NCBI GenBank assembly: GCA_937885345.1
Contig: CAKZZH010000133.1
Span: forward strand, 1-64,000
Direction: 5' to 3'
DNA length: 64,000 nt
Origin: an uncultured Lachnospiraceae bacterium
GTDB lineage: Bacteria; Bacillota; Clostridia; Lachnospirales; Lachnospiraceae
Part shown: in pieces, positions 1-8,914 of the stretch
Layout: every line of letters begins with the position of its first letter
Position numbering within the stretch: the stretch's first letter is position 1
Translations under genes and position numbers: made by a program
The notes under the pieces: generated by a model
Seen by the model: the letters and a program-made list of their open reading frames with translations, nothing else
The model's database searches: none
Told to the model about the DNA's origin: nothing

Positions 1-402
1 ACCAATGCCGCCAACACCCTTTGCCGCATCACAAAGGCACAATGGATGAGCCGGCCTACCGACCACACACTCAACCTGTTCTTTAACTCGCTTCACACAA
101 CAGTTGACGCAGTGTTGCTGGGCATTAACGGCGACACGAAAAACGACACCGCATACCATACACTGTGTGACACGTGGCTGACCGGTGTTCCACAACTGAT
201 GTATCGACACCTGTTTGGCGACAGTGCCATGGCTCAAGGCATCGCACTCTATGCTGCTGCACACATGGTAAGCCGACATCACGTGCCGGCGACATTCCGC
301 CTTGACAACACGGACACAGACCTCACCATTGGCAACATGCTGGTGGTGCACATTGACGACAACGACAACTACTCATTCTATCTATTATGTGGAAACTCCT
401 GA
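1..402 (+). CDS. C-terminal part of a beta-ketoacyl-synthase-like protein (Bacteroidota type)
   Basis: The reading frame is open from base 1, so only the C-terminal ~133 residues are present; the ATG at 46 is internal. The sequence resembles, from memory, the tail of the ketoacyl-synthase homologues in Bacteroidota aryl-polyene/fatty-acid-like clusters, with a 'LLGINGD' stretch, a weak match to the usual 'hxxGE.p.AsA' region (HLFGDSAMAQGIALYAA) and a final 'YSFYLL' strand. The catalytic Cys/His region would lie upstream of the window. It overlaps the next gene by 16 bases. Codon use (many CAC, GAC, AAC, CTG) differs from everything after ~800, which supports a foreign origin for this piece. 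The family call is tentative. Confidence 0.45.
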   Translation, partial: TNAANTLCRITKAQWMSRPTDHTLNLFFNSLHTTVDAVLLGINGDTKNDTAYHTLCDTWLTGVPQLMYRHLFGDSAMAQGIALYAAAHMVSRHHVPATFRLDNTDTDLTIGNMLVVHIDDNDNYSFYLLCGNS

Positions 403-743
403 CATTATCTGTGCTACAGTCGTTGCTGCTCAGCGGCGGACAAGTGCTGCTCAAGTTCGCTCTCGACCGCATGGGACGCTTCGAGTGGACATGGCATTTC
501 TTTGGTAATCTGCTCGTCAACTGGTGGTTTCTGGCCTGCGGCATTTGCTACGGTGCCGCCACGATGCTCTGGATGTATATCATCAAGCATTTCCCCTTTT
601 CCATGGCCTACCCCATGATTTCCCTGAGCTACGTCTTCGGCATGTTTGCCGCCATCCTCATTTTCCACGAGCACGTGCCCCTTTCGCGCTGGTTAGGGGT
701 GTTGCTCATCATGGTGGGCTGCATCCTTTGTGCCCGCAACTAA
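387..743 (+). CDS. Small EamA/SMR-type membrane transporter (118 aa, Bacteroidota type)
   Basis: A complete 118-residue protein with four hydrophobic helices, at about residues 3-22, 35-55, 62-85 and 95-116. This is the length and topology of small-multidrug-resistance/EmrE-like proteins and of the single-domain EamA proteins found beside lipid or aryl-polyene genes in Bacteroides and Prevotella. Visible signatures are '[11 protein letters not shown]' in helix 1, '[12 protein letters not shown]' in helix 3 and a closing '[15 protein letters not shown]'. It overlaps the preceding gene, so the two were probably co-transcribed in their source genome. The substrate cannot be inferred. It lies wholly inside the presumed foreign segment. 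Confidence 0.7.
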   Translation: MWKLLTLSVLQSLLLSGGQVLLKFALDRMGRFEWTWHFFGNLLVNWWFLACGICYGAATMLWMYIIKHFPFSMAYPMISLSYVFGMFAAILIFHEHVPLSRWLGVLLIMVGCILCARN

Positions 744-769
744 TCTGGCTTCCTTTACCGCTTCGTAGA

Positions 770-815
770 ACTCCACATATTGCCGCGCCACTTTCAGGTG
801 GTCGTGGTGTTGGCT
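770..815. other. Probable chimeric assembly junction
   Basis: Bases up to about 793 continue the C-rich Bacteroidota-like sequence. On the minus strand they read as a C-terminal peptide '[20 protein letters not shown]'. From 794 the plus strand reads SGGRGVGS, the FAD-site signature of EtfA, with no start codon, ribosome site or N-terminal domain before it. The shared stretch at roughly 793-812 (TTCAGGTGGTCGTGGTGTTG) makes sense in both contexts, as expected when an assembler joins two genomes at a shared k-mer. Genuine recombination is the less likely alternative. Confidence 0.65.
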
Positions 816-1150
816 CTCCTGAGAACTTCGAGATTTTGGAGGATCTCGCTAAGGAACTCGGCGGAGAGGTTTCATGCTCTCGTGCCGTTGTTGATTCGGG
901 CTGGAAGCCAAAAGACCTTCAGGTTGGACAGACCGGTAAGACCGTTCGTCCTCAGGTTTATTTTGCAATCGGTATCTCAGGCGCCATCCAGCATACAGCA
1001 GGTATGGAAGAGTCAGATCTTATCATTGCGATCAACAAAGATCCCGATGCTCCCATCTTTGATGTTGCCGATTATGGTATCGTAGGGGATCTTAACAAGA
1101 TCGTTCCCCAGCTTACAGAGAAGATTAAGGCAGCTAAGGCTGGCAAGTAA
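794..1150 (+). CDS. etfA: Electron transfer flavoprotein alpha subunit, C-terminal FAD domain (5'-truncated)
   Basis: Only the last ~118 residues of EtfA are present. They carry the FAD-binding landmarks in order: [52 protein letters not shown] and ADYGIVGD, ending in a Lys/Ala-rich tail. EtfAB passes electrons between NADH, ferredoxin and acyl-CoA dehydrogenase; in butyrate producers the Bcd-EtfAB complex bifurcates electrons during crotonyl-CoA reduction. The N-terminal domain and the start are missing because the contig switches to foreign sequence just upstream, so the true gene is probably intact in the organism. A strong terminator follows, so this is the last gene of its operon, presumably the thl-crt-bcd-etfBA type. 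Confidence 0.9.
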   Translation, partial: SGGRGVGSPENFEILEDLAKELGGEVSCSRAVVDSGWKPKDLQVGQTGKTVRPQVYFAIGISGAIQHTAGMEESDLIIAINKDPDAPIFDVADYGIVGDLNKIVPQLTEKIKAAKAGK

Positions 1151-1176
1151 TCTGTTATATTTTACTTAATGATAAC

Positions 1177-1213
1177 TACCCTCGGGTGACGATCTCATCC
1201 GAGGGCGGTTTTC
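1177..1213 (+). terminator. Rho-independent terminator of the etfA operon
   Basis: The arms CCCTCGG (1179-1185) and CCGAGGG (1199-1205) form a 7-bp GC-rich stem, followed by CGGTTTT. It begins 27 bases after the etfA stop. Confidence 0.85.
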
Positions 1214-1281
1214 AATTTATACTCATCAGTTTTTAAACCTCAAAAATGCCCTAAAAAACAGAAACAGGGCTTAATGTCTTA

Positions 1282-1311
1282 TTGCAGTGTATGGGTTAAT
1301 TATGTTATAAT
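1282..1311 (+). promoter_or_regulatory. Sigma-70-type promoter of trpB2
   Basis: A TTGCAG -35 box (1282-1287), an 18-base spacer and a perfect TATAAT (1306-1311) preceded by TG (1303-1304), making an extended -10. It lies 45 bases upstream of the trpB2 start. Confidence 0.75.
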
Positions 1312-1356
1312 ACTACGAATTGTTACGAAAGGTAACGTATATTTCAGGAGGGTTAT

Positions 1357-2730
1357 ATGAACGATAACAAGATACCTTACAAGATTTATCTCAGCGAGGA
1401 TGAAATACCCAAGCAGTGGTATAACGTCAGAGCCGATATGAAGAATAAGCCGGCACCGCTTCTTAATCCGGCAACTCTTAAACCTATGACTGCAGAGGAA
1501 CTTGGAGCAGTATTCTGCGATGAACTTATTAAGCAGGAACTTGATGATAATACCAAATGGATAGATATTCCCGACGATATCTTAAGCTTTTACAAGATGT
1601 ATCGTCCCTCACCTCTTGTGAGAGCATATTGCCTTGAGGAGAAGCTTAAGACTCCCGCCAAGATTTATTATAAATTCGAAGGTAACAATACCAGCGGAAG
1701 CCACAAACTTAATTCCGCTATTGCGCAGGCGTATTATGCCAAGAAGCAGGGCCTTAAGGGTGTAACCACCGAGACCGGAGCGGGTCAGTGGGGAACCGCA
1801 CTTTCAATGGCATGTGCATATCTTGGACTTGACTGCCTTGTATATATGGTTAAGGTTTCTTATGAGCAGAAACCTTTCAGAAGAGAGGTTATGAGAACAT
1901 ACGGCGCAACCGTAACTCCTTCTCCCAGTGATACCACCGAGGTAGGACGTAAGATCCTTGCCGAGTTCCCCGGAACAACGGGCTCTCTCGGATGTGCAAT
2001 TTCAGAGGCTGTTGAAGCCGAAGCTACAAGAGAAGGATATAAATACGTACTCGGAAGCGTGCTTAATCAGGTGCTTTTACATCAGACCATTATCGGTCTT
2101 GAGACACATACGGCACTTAAGAAATATGATATCAAGCCTGACATCATCATCGGATGTGCGGGTGGCGGATCCAACCTCGGAGGACTTATTTCTCCTTTTA
2201 TGGGCGAGAAACTCAGAGGAGAAGCAGATTACAGAATTATCGCTGTTGAGCCTGCTTCATGTCCTTCATTTACAAGAGGTAAGTTCGCGTATGATTTCTG
2301 TGATACCGGTAAAATCTGTCCTCTTGCCAAGATGTACACACTCGGAAGCCAGTTTATTCCTTCCCCTAACCACGCAGGTGGCCTTAGATTCCACGGTATG
2401 AGCCCGATTCTTTCACAGCTTTACCATGACGGACTTATGGAAGCAGTTGCTGTTGAGCAGACTTCTGTATTTGAGGCAGCCACAACATTTGCAAGAGTTG
2501 AGGGTATTCTTCCCGCACCCGAGAGCAGCCATGCTATCCGTGTTGCCATCGATGAAGCTCTTAAGTGCAAGGAAACGGGTGAGGAAAAGACGATCGTATT
2601 CGGTCTTACCGGTACCGGATATTTCGATATGGTTGCATACCAGAAATATAATGATGGCGCTATGAGCGATTACATACCTACTGATGCAGAAATAGAGAAA
2701 GGTTTTGCGGGACTTCCTGCACAGCCTTGA
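1357..2730 (+). CDS. trpB: Tryptophan synthase beta chain, TrpB2 type
   Basis: A PLP enzyme that condenses indole with L-serine to give tryptophan. At 457 residues it is the longer TrpB2 form rather than the ~400-residue TrpB1. The PLP lysine is K117 in GSHKLNS, the phosphate loop is GCAGGGSNLGG near residue 265-275, and TGAGQWG and LHYHDGL-like motifs of the family are present. The N-terminal ~80 residues (YNVRADM, PAPLLNPAT) are typical of TrpB2. Start choice: ATG preceded by CAGGAGGG. It stands away from other trp genes, as TrpB2 commonly does, so indole salvage or serine deamination are possible roles besides biosynthesis. A possible co-transcribed gene follows after 64 bases. Confidence 0.93.
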   Translation: MNDNKIPYKIYLSEDEIPKQWYNVRADMKNKPAPLLNPATLKPMTAEELGAVFCDELIKQELDDNTKWIDIPDDILSFYKMYRPSPLVRAYCLEEKLKTPAKIYYKFEGNNTSGSHKLNSAIAQAYYAKKQGLKGVTTETGAGQWGTALSMACAYLGLDCLVYMVKVSYEQKPFRREVMRTYGATVTPSPSDTTEVGRKILAEFPGTTGSLGCAISEAVEAEATREGYKYVLGSVLNQVLLHQTIIGLETHTALKKYDIKPDIIIGCAGGGSNLGGLISPFMGEKLRGEADYRIIAVEPASCPSFTRGKFAYDFCDTGKICPLAKMYTLGSQFIPSPNHAGGLRFHGMSPILSQLYHDGLMEAVAVEQTSVFEAATTFARVEGILPAPESSHAIRVAIDEALKCKETGEEKTIVFGLTGTGYFDMVAYQKYNDGAMSDYIPTDAEIEKGFAGLPAQP

Positions 2731-2794
2731 TCAAGGGGACAGCAAAAGAACTTTTGGATATTTTATTAAAGTTCCGAATATTTAAGGAGTTATT

Positions 2795-4231
2795 ATGAGC
2801 AACAAGGACAATTATCGTTCTGATGAAGATTTTGAATTTGAAGATGAACTTGCCAAATCAATCTCGGATATCATAAGTGAAGAGACTGCGGGTGCTCAGG
2901 CCTATGTCAAATCGCAAGGGATCACACCTAAGAGCAGCAAGAATGCGGAAACTTCATCTTCCAAGAAGAGCAAAGAAGCAACCAAAGAATCCAAGGGACA
3001 GCTTGTTGTAGTTATAGTTATTATAGTTCTGGCGGTTGTGATCATCGGTTTGGTGGCATTCTTTGTGATCAACAGTGTTCTTCAGCGGTCCAAAGAGAGT
3101 TATGCCAATTATAATAATCTCGGCTATACAGCCTACGAGAGTAAGAACTACGAAGATGCGGTTAAATATTTTAACAAGGCGCTTACTTTTGACGAAGGAA
3201 GTGAAGTATCTGATATCAATATCAATATGATGCTTCATCTCTATGATTGCTATAAACAGCTTGGACAGACGGCCAATGCAATAGGCGTTCTCAAGGATAT
3301 ACTTGTTCTTGACAGCAATAATTCGGACGTGATCTATACTTTGGTCAAAGAGTATGAAGAAGCGAAGAATTACGAAGCAATACGCACTTTGTATGACAAG
3401 TACGGTAACAGCTCCGACAGTAAAATATCCGGAATCTTTACCAGGTTTATTCCCGACGCTCCCTCGGCCAGCCCGGAAGGCGCCAAATACAGTTTCGACC
3501 AGAAAGTAACACTTACGGCAGGCGATGAGGATGCATCGATATATTACACCACCAACGGCAAAGATCCCGTTGAAAGCGGTACTTTATATGATGATGTAAT
3601 CTCGGTTTCATCAGGAACGACGATCATCAAATTTTACACCGTTAATGAATATGGTTTTATAAGTGATATTGTTACGGAGGAATATACGGTATCCTATGAG
3701 GCACCGGATGAGCCTGTGTTTTCTCCAAAGAGCGGTAGCTATACAGGCTCGAAGGATTCCGTAAAGGTTACGATCGCGGGATATACAGGCGACTGCACCG
3801 TATATTACACTACGGACGGAAGCACACCCACTCAGGACAGTGAAGTGTATACAGATCCTATAATACTTGAAGCCGGCTCAACAACGATTAAGGCAATGGC
3901 CGTTAATGAGAAGGGACTTGCAAGCAATATAGCCACAGCAACTTATAAAGTGGTTATTAAGGCTGAATACACATCGGATAAAGCGGTAGAACTGATCTGG
4001 CAGAGACTGATGACTCTGAATGTTTGCGATACTTTCCATAAGACTAAGGATGATGAGCTTGTAGAACTTCATTATTACTCCAAGAAAGTGATCGACGATA
4101 CAACAATCTATCTCTTTAAAGTCGTAATCGGCGGCGAGGAGCAGGAATACTACTACGGTACCAATGCCGACAACGGAACCACTTATAAGATTACCGAAGA
4201 CGGCGGTGTTTACTCGGTTAAGACTCTTTAG
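2795..4231 (+). CDS. Membrane-anchored TPR protein with two chitobiase/hexosaminidase C-terminal-type beta domains
   Basis: 478 residues. A charged, serine/lysine-rich N-terminus (1-68) is followed by one strongly hydrophobic helix (about 69-93), then TPR helices (about 105-205: NNLGYTAYESKNYEDAVKYFNKAL and further repeats). Two similar beta domains follow (about 225-290 and 310-388), each with the 'YYTT(N/D)G..P....LY' signature of CHB_HEX_C_1 modules, then a unique C-terminal domain of ~90 residues. Topology suggests a single-pass protein with its repeats outside the cell, as in several Lachnospiraceae surface proteins. The CHB_HEX_C fold often accompanies glycan-binding or cell-wall enzymes, but no catalytic domain is seen. 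The function is unknown. The start has an AAGGAG ribosome site. Confidence 0.75.
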   Translation: MSNKDNYRSDEDFEFEDELAKSISDIISEETAGAQAYVKSQGITPKSSKNAETSSSKKSKEATKESKGQLVVVIVIIVLAVVIIGLVAFFVINSVLQRSKESYANYNNLGYTAYESKNYEDAVKYFNKALTFDEGSEVSDININMMLHLYDCYKQLGQTANAIGVLKDILVLDSNNSDVIYTLVKEYEEAKNYEAIRTLYDKYGNSSDSKISGIFTRFIPDAPSASPEGAKYSFDQKVTLTAGDEDASIYYTTNGKDPVESGTLYDDVISVSSGTTIIKFYTVNEYGFISDIVTEEYTVSYEAPDEPVFSPKSGSYTGSKDSVKVTIAGYTGDCTVYYTTDGSTPTQDSEVYTDPIILEAGSTTIKAMAVNEKGLASNIATATYKVVIKAEYTSDKAVELIWQRLMTLNVCDTFHKTKDDELVELHYYSKKVIDDTTIYLFKVVIGGEEQEYYYGTNADNGTTYKITEDGGVYSVKTL

Positions 4232-4278
4232 AGTTATTTTATATAATTAAATATGTGTGTATTATATGGAGGTTTAAA

Positions 4279-5160
4279 ATGTACAAAATAGTATCGGCGG
4301 AAGAATTGGCAGACAAGATTTTCCGTATGGAGATTGAAGCACCGATGGTAACAAGATCGTGCCAGCCGGGCCAGTTTCTTATCGTAAAGATGGATGAAGA
4401 GGGAGAGAGAATTCCCCTTACCATTTGCGATTATAACAGAGAAACCGGAATCGTTACCATTGTTGTTCAGGAGGTAGGAGCATCCACAACAATCATGTCA
4501 AACCTTAAAGCAGGAGATTATTTTCAGGATGTTGTCGGACCGCTTGGCTGTCCTTCAGAGCTTGTTACCGGAGACTTTGAGGAAGTTAAGAACAAGAAGA
4601 TCCTCTTTGTAGCCGGCGGACTCGGAACTGCTCCTGTATATCCTCAGGTAAAATGGCTTCATGAGCATGGCATAGCCGCTGATGTTATTATAGGAACCCG
4701 TTCTCATTCAACCCTTATCTATGAAGAGGAAATGAAGAAGGTTGCGGGTAATTTATATGTCACAACCGATGACGGCAGTTATGGCCGAAGCGGTATGGTT
4801 ACGGATACCATAAAATATCTCGTAAATGAATGTGGCAATCATTACGATCTTTGTATTTCCATTGGACCGATGATAATGATGAAATTTGTTTGCCTTCTCA
4901 CCAAAGAACTTGGCATCAAGACGATTGTAAGCATGAACCCTGTTATGGTTGACGGAACGGGTATGTGCGGCGCTTGTCGTCTTCAGGTTGGAGATGAGAT
5001 CAAATTTGCTTGCGTTGACGGACCCGAATTTGACGGACATCTTGTGGATTTCGACCAGGCGATGATGAGATCGAGAATGTACAAGACGGAGGAAGGCAGG
5101 GCAATGCTTGCGCTTACCGAGGGTGATACACATAAAGGAAACTGCGGAGGTGACAAATAA
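4279..5160 (+). CDS. nfnA: NADH-dependent ferredoxin:NADP+ oxidoreductase, small subunit (FAD/NAD-binding, NfnA/SudB family)
   Basis: Belongs to the dihydroorotate-dehydrogenase-electron-transfer/sulfide-dehydrogenase-like family: an N-terminal FAD beta-barrel (PLTICDYNRETG), a nucleotide-binding domain (FVAGGLGTAPVYPQ, residues ~115-130) and a C-terminal [2Fe-2S] ligand region with clustered cysteines (GTGMCGACRLQ...KFACVDGPEF). The larger partner follows with a one-base overlap (TAATG), as in NfnAB, which bifurcates electrons from NADPH to NAD+ and ferredoxin or runs the reverse reaction. I start at ATG 4279 (MYKIVSAEEL) because ATGGAGGT lies ~8 bases upstream; an earlier in-frame ATG at 4255 has no such site. 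Length is 293 residues. Confidence 0.88.
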   Translation: MYKIVSAEELADKIFRMEIEAPMVTRSCQPGQFLIVKMDEEGERIPLTICDYNRETGIVTIVVQEVGASTTIMSNLKAGDYFQDVVGPLGCPSELVTGDFEEVKNKKILFVAGGLGTAPVYPQVKWLHEHGIAADVIIGTRSHSTLIYEEEMKKVAGNLYVTTDDGSYGRSGMVTDTIKYLVNECGNHYDLCISIGPMIMMKFVCLLTKELGIKTIVSMNPVMVDGTGMCGACRLQVGDEIKFACVDGPEFDGHLVDFDQAMMRSRMYKTEEGRAMLALTEGDTHKGNCGGDK

Positions 5161-6551
5161 TGGAAGTTAAAGACGTTAAAGTTAGAATCCCTGTAAGAGA
5201 GCAGGATCCCAAGGTTAGAGCAACCAATTTCGATGAGGTTTGTCTCGGATATAACGAAGAAGAAGCAATGGCCGAAGCATCAAGATGCCTTAACTGTAAG
5301 AATCCGTTTTGTGTATCGGGATGCCCTGTAGCTATTAATATACCTGCTTTTATTCAGGAAGTTAAAGCAGGCAATTTCGAAGAAGCATATAATATAATCA
5401 GTCAGTCATCCGCACTTCCCGCTGTGTGCGGACGTGTATGCCCTCAGGAGACACAGTGTGAAGGCAAGTGTATCAGAGGTAAAATGGGTGATCCCGTTGC
5501 AATCGGTAAGCTTGAGAGATTTGTAGCTGATTGGGCAAGGCAGCATGGTATAACACCTAAGGCAACAGCTGAGAAGAAGGGAAAGAAGATCGCCGTTATT
5601 GGATCAGGCCCTTCCGGACTCACCTGTGCGGGCGACCTTGCCAAGATGGGCTATGATGTAACTATTTATGAGGCTCTTCATAAGGCGGGCGGAGTGCTTG
5701 TTTACGGTATTCCCGAGTTCCGTCTTCCCAAGGATGAAGTTGTCGCTGCCGAGGTTGAGAATGTTAAGAAACTCGGCGTTAAGATTGAGACCAATGTTAT
5801 CATCGGTAAGTCTGTAACGATCGATGAATTACTTAATGAAGAAGGCTTCGATGCCGTATATATCGGATCGGGCGCCGGGCTTCCCAAATTCATGGGTATC
5901 CCCGGTGAGAATGCCTGCGGCGTGTATTCTGCAAATGAGTATCTTACAAGAAGCAATCTTATGAAAGCATTTAAGGACGATCATGCAACGCCTATTTTCA
6001 ATATTAAGAAAGTCGCTGTTGTAGGCGGCGGAAATGTTGCTATGGATGCTGCAAGAACCGCACTCAGACTTGGCGCTGAGGTGCATATTGTATACAGAAG
6101 AAGCGAGGAAGAACTTCCTGCCAGAGTGGAAGAAGTTCATCATGCTAAAGAAGAAGGCGTAATATTTGATCTTCTCACCAATCCCACCGAGATCCTTGTG
6201 GATGACAAAGGATGGGTAAGTGGCATCAAATGTATCAGAATGGAACTTGGCGAGCCTGATGCTTCCGGCAGAAGAAGACCTGTTGAGATCCCCGGATCTG
6301 AATTTGAGATTGATGTTGATGCGGTTATAATGTCGCTCGGAACATCGCCCAATCCGCTTATTTCTTCAACAACCGTCGGACTTGATACCGACAAGCGTAA
6401 ATGCATTATTGCAACAGAAGAAACCGGTGCAACCACCAAAGAGGGGGTATATGCAGGCGGTGATGCCGTTACGGGTGCAGCTACCGTTATCCTTGCAATG
6501 GGTGCCGGCAAGATAGCGGCAAAGGGCATTGACGAATTCTTAAGTAAGTAA
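5160..6551 (+). CDS. nfnB: NADPH-dependent ferredoxin oxidoreductase, large subunit (GltA/NfnB family)
   Basis: 463 residues, homologous to the small (beta) subunit of glutamate synthase. The N-terminal [4Fe-4S] domain has RCLNCKNPFCVSGCPV and a second cysteine set CGRVCPQETQCEGKC. An FAD Rossmann motif (VIGSGPSGLTCAGDLAK, ~140-156), an NADPH Rossmann motif (VAVVGGGNVAMDAARTALR, ~283) and a closing GGDAVTGAATVILAMGAGK FAD motif follow. No glutamate synthase large subunit is adjacent. Coupling to the FAD/[2Fe-2S] subunit just upstream therefore supports the transhydrogenase NfnAB over ammonia assimilation. This enzyme would link NADPH to the NADH/ferredoxin pool used by Rnf and Bcd-Etf, both also represented in this window. 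Confidence 0.9.
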   Translation: MEVKDVKVRIPVREQDPKVRATNFDEVCLGYNEEEAMAEASRCLNCKNPFCVSGCPVAINIPAFIQEVKAGNFEEAYNIISQSSALPAVCGRVCPQETQCEGKCIRGKMGDPVAIGKLERFVADWARQHGITPKATAEKKGKKIAVIGSGPSGLTCAGDLAKMGYDVTIYEALHKAGGVLVYGIPEFRLPKDEVVAAEVENVKKLGVKIETNVIIGKSVTIDELLNEEGFDAVYIGSGAGLPKFMGIPGENACGVYSANEYLTRSNLMKAFKDDHATPIFNIKKVAVVGGGNVAMDAARTALRLGAEVHIVYRRSEEELPARVEEVHHAKEEGVIFDLLTNPTEILVDDKGWVSGIKCIRMELGEPDASGRRRPVEIPGSEFEIDVDAVIMSLGTSPNPLISSTTVGLDTDKRKCIIATEETGATTKEGVYAGGDAVTGAATVILAMGAGKIAAKGIDEFLSK

Positions 6552-6613
6552 TGTGTAATAAAATATAAGGTATGTAGTACAGTATGATCTTATTGTAATT
6601 CAGGGGTGTTTAC

Positions 6614-8044
6614 ATGAAAGATGCCGTTATACTCAATTTAATTACACTTGAAACTGTGGGTAGTTCTTTCTTTAAGAACTACTCTTGGATAATTTTTCTT
6701 TCTTTGCTGATAATATTTGTGGCGCTTTTTGCTTATTATATTTGGATCAGCAAAGAGAAGACAGCAAAGCTCCTCAGCGAACATGTATATATTGACGATG
6801 TTGTCGGTTACAGCAATTACACGAAGTTCTGTCAGGATGCTTCGGTTATGCTTAAATACAAGGACAGACAGCTTGCGATCGTATATGTTGATGTCAGCAA
6901 TTTTAAATCGATTAACGATTTCTACGGACGTGATCAGGGCGACAGAGTTCTTAAGATAGTTGCCGATAAAATACACGACCTCGTGGTTCCTGACGGGATT
7001 TTCGCAAGACATTTTGCCGATCGTTTCGTATGTATGCTCAGTTATATGGATATTCCCAATCTTTCATACATAATCGAGAATTATCTTGCAGAGCTGGCAT
7101 TGGATATACCGGGTGTTGCAGAGAGTATCAAAATTTCTTGCAAATGCGGTATTTTCGAGGTTACCGATTACGAAGAGGATATTAACGAGATGGTTGATAA
7201 GGCTGCTATTGCGACCAAAATCGCCAAGGAATCGATATCCGAGACCGTTGTCGTTCTCGACAGCGGAAGCAGTAACAGGTTTGCCCGTAACCAGGAAATC
7301 ACCTATATGATGGAGAAGGCTTATGAGGAGGAGGAATATAAAGTATATATTCAGCCCAAATATAGCTTCCTCACCGAGAAGATCATAGGTGGTGAGGCTC
7401 TTGTAAGATGGGAATCCAAGGTTGAAGGCCAGATCATGCCGGGAGATTTTATACCGCTTTTTGAAAAGAACGGATTCGTTGCGAAACTCGATTTCTATAT
7501 GCTTGAGCATGTTTGTGCAATGATCAAGAGAAGAATCGAAGAAGGCAAGGTAAATGTGCCGATCTCCGTTAACCAGTCCAGAATTCATGTATACGACCCG
7601 ATGTATATAAGCAAGCTTATTAATACTTTTGATAAATATGATATCGGCAAGGAAAACATTATATTCGAGCTTACTGAGAGTGCATTCACCGAGAATACTC
7701 AAGATATGATCAATCTCGCATACCGAATGGATAATCTTGGATACCGTATTTCCATGGATGATTTCGGATGCGGTTATTCATCGCTTAATATGCTTAAGAG
7801 TCTTCCTATTTCGGAGCTTAAGCTTGATAAGACCTTTATCGATGATACATCGATTAAGAGCCGTTATATTATTCGTTCCATCGTTAACCTTGCGCATGGT
7901 CTTGAAATGACTACAGTTTGCGAAGGCTGTGAAACACAGGAACAGGTAGATTTCCTCAAATCCATCAAATGCGACATCGCGCAGGGTTTCTATTATGCAA
8001 AGCCCATGCCTGCGGAAGAATTTGAAAAGCTTCTTGATTCATGA
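6614..8044 (+). CDS. Membrane GGDEF-EAL protein, probable c-di-GMP phosphodiesterase
   Basis: 476 residues. One membrane helix (~22-44) anchors a cytoplasmic GGDEF-like domain (~65-200) whose catalytic loop reads ADRF instead of GGDEF, so cyclase activity is unlikely. The EAL domain (~225-475) keeps its catalytic signature: [33 protein letters not shown] and QGFYYAKP. Its Asn-bearing strand reads SVNQS. It should therefore hydrolyse c-di-GMP, with the degenerate GGDEF as a possible GTP sensor. Its stop overlaps the start of rlmH (ATGA), so translation is coupled. A second EAL protein is at 25097. Confidence 0.85.
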   Translation: MKDAVILNLITLETVGSSFFKNYSWIIFLSLLIIFVALFAYYIWISKEKTAKLLSEHVYIDDVVGYSNYTKFCQDASVMLKYKDRQLAIVYVDVSNFKSINDFYGRDQGDRVLKIVADKIHDLVVPDGIFARHFADRFVCMLSYMDIPNLSYIIENYLAELALDIPGVAESIKISCKCGIFEVTDYEEDINEMVDKAAIATKIAKESISETVVVLDSGSSNRFARNQEITYMMEKAYEEEEYKVYIQPKYSFLTEKIIGGEALVRWESKVEGQIMPGDFIPLFEKNGFVAKLDFYMLEHVCAMIKRRIEEGKVNVPISVNQSRIHVYDPMYISKLINTFDKYDIGKENIIFELTESAFTENTQDMINLAYRMDNLGYRISMDDFGCGYSSLNMLKSLPISELKLDKTFIDDTSIKSRYIIRSIVNLAHGLEMTTVCEGCETQEQVDFLKSIKCDIAQGFYYAKPMPAEEFEKLLDS

Positions 8045-8520
8045 GAATAACAATCATATGTGTGGGTAAAATAAAAGAGAAATATTTTACCGGTGCAATT
8101 GAAGAATACTCCAAAAGGCTCTCCAGATACATAAAGCTGGAGATTATTGAGGTTATGGACGAAAAAACCGTCGACGGGCAGAGTAGCTTGCTTGACGAGC
8201 AGGTTAAAATGCGTGAGGGTGAGAGAATCCTTAACGTTTTAAAAGGCGACGAATATGTGATCGCGCTTGCCATTAAGGGAAATAAAAGTACGTCCGAAGA
8301 GTTTGCCAGGAAGATTGATGAACTTGCAACATACGGAAAGAGCCATATCGCTTTTATTATCGGTGGGTCGCTCGGGCTGTCAAACGAGGTGCTGAAGAAA
8401 GCGGATGAACAGATCAGCTTCTCTGATATGACTTTTCCGCACCAGCTAATGCGAGTGATTCTGCTTGAGCAGGTTTACAGAGCATACAGAATAATCAATA
8501 ACGAACCGTATCATAAATGA
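8041..8520 (+). CDS. rlmH: 23S rRNA (pseudouridine1915-N3)-methyltransferase
   Basis: 159 residues, the standard RlmH length. It is a SPOUT-fold methyltransferase that modifies pseudouridine 1915 in helix 69 of 23S rRNA using S-adenosylmethionine. Visible landmarks are the N-terminal [13 protein letters not shown], the knot loop [15 protein letters not shown] and the invariant C-terminal [25 protein letters not shown]. It starts inside the ATGA overlap with the upstream EAL gene. Confidence 0.97.
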   Translation: MRITIICVGKIKEKYFTGAIEEYSKRLSRYIKLEIIEVMDEKTVDGQSSLLDEQVKMREGERILNVLKGDEYVIALAIKGNKSTSEEFARKIDELATYGKSHIAFIIGGSLGLSNEVLKKADEQISFSDMTFPHQLMRVILLEQVYRAYRIINNEPYHK

Positions 8521-8550
8521 TTATGCGGATGCAGACGGTAAGGTGAACGA

Positions 8551-8907
8551 ATGGAAAAAATTCTTGCATGTAATCTCGGTGCAAAAGAGAGAGCGGCTTT
8601 GAACAAAGCCTGCATAAATATGAGGATCAGGCTTATGGATATAAGCCCTGATATGTATGCAAACAAGCTTGGCGATCTGGTCAGAAATGCCGGAAGCAAA
8701 GGGGATTATGATGCTGCATCCGGGCTTGATAATGTCAGTATGGTCATTTTATCGGATGTGGATGATAAGCATTTTGATAAGATCCTTACCGTTTTAAGAA
8801 CTTTTAACGGCTCGATAACCTACAAATGTGCCGTTACCCCGACCAATTCGGAGTGGAACATATACGAGCTTTGCGATGAACTTGCCAAAGAAAAAGAATA
8901 TATCTGA
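8551..8907 (+). CDS. DUF3783-type protein (118 aa)
   Basis: A small soluble protein without signal or membrane segment, resembling the DUF3783 family common in Lachnospiraceae. Features seen are a central MVILSDVDDKHFDKIL helix-strand and a C-terminal WNIYELCDELAKEKEY helix. It lies 30 bases after rlmH in the same direction. The function is unknown, and no catalytic motif is evident. Confidence 0.7.
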   Translation: MEKILACNLGAKERAALNKACINMRIRLMDISPDMYANKLGDLVRNAGSKGDYDAASGLDNVSMVILSDVDDKHFDKILTVLRTFNGSITYKCAVTPTNSEWNIYELCDELAKEKEYI

Positions 8908-8914
8908 TGGCGCT

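Noticed and set aside
693..811. Minus-strand C-terminal coding piece near the junction
   Set aside because: The peptide [20 protein letters not shown] looks protein-like and probably is the tail of a convergent gene in the foreign fragment. It is too short and too close to the join to call as a gene.
5160..6551. Glutamate synthase small subunit (GltD) for ammonia assimilation
   Set aside because: No large subunit is nearby, and the gene is coupled to an NfnA-type FAD/[2Fe-2S] subunit. gdhA can supply ammonia assimilation.
7064..7702. 212-residue minus-strand open frame
   Set aside because: It is a shadow of the EAL gene on the opposite strand, with no ribosome site and no recognisable protein features. 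Several similar long shadows (for example 46678-47451 and 48121-48846, minus) were dropped for the same reason.
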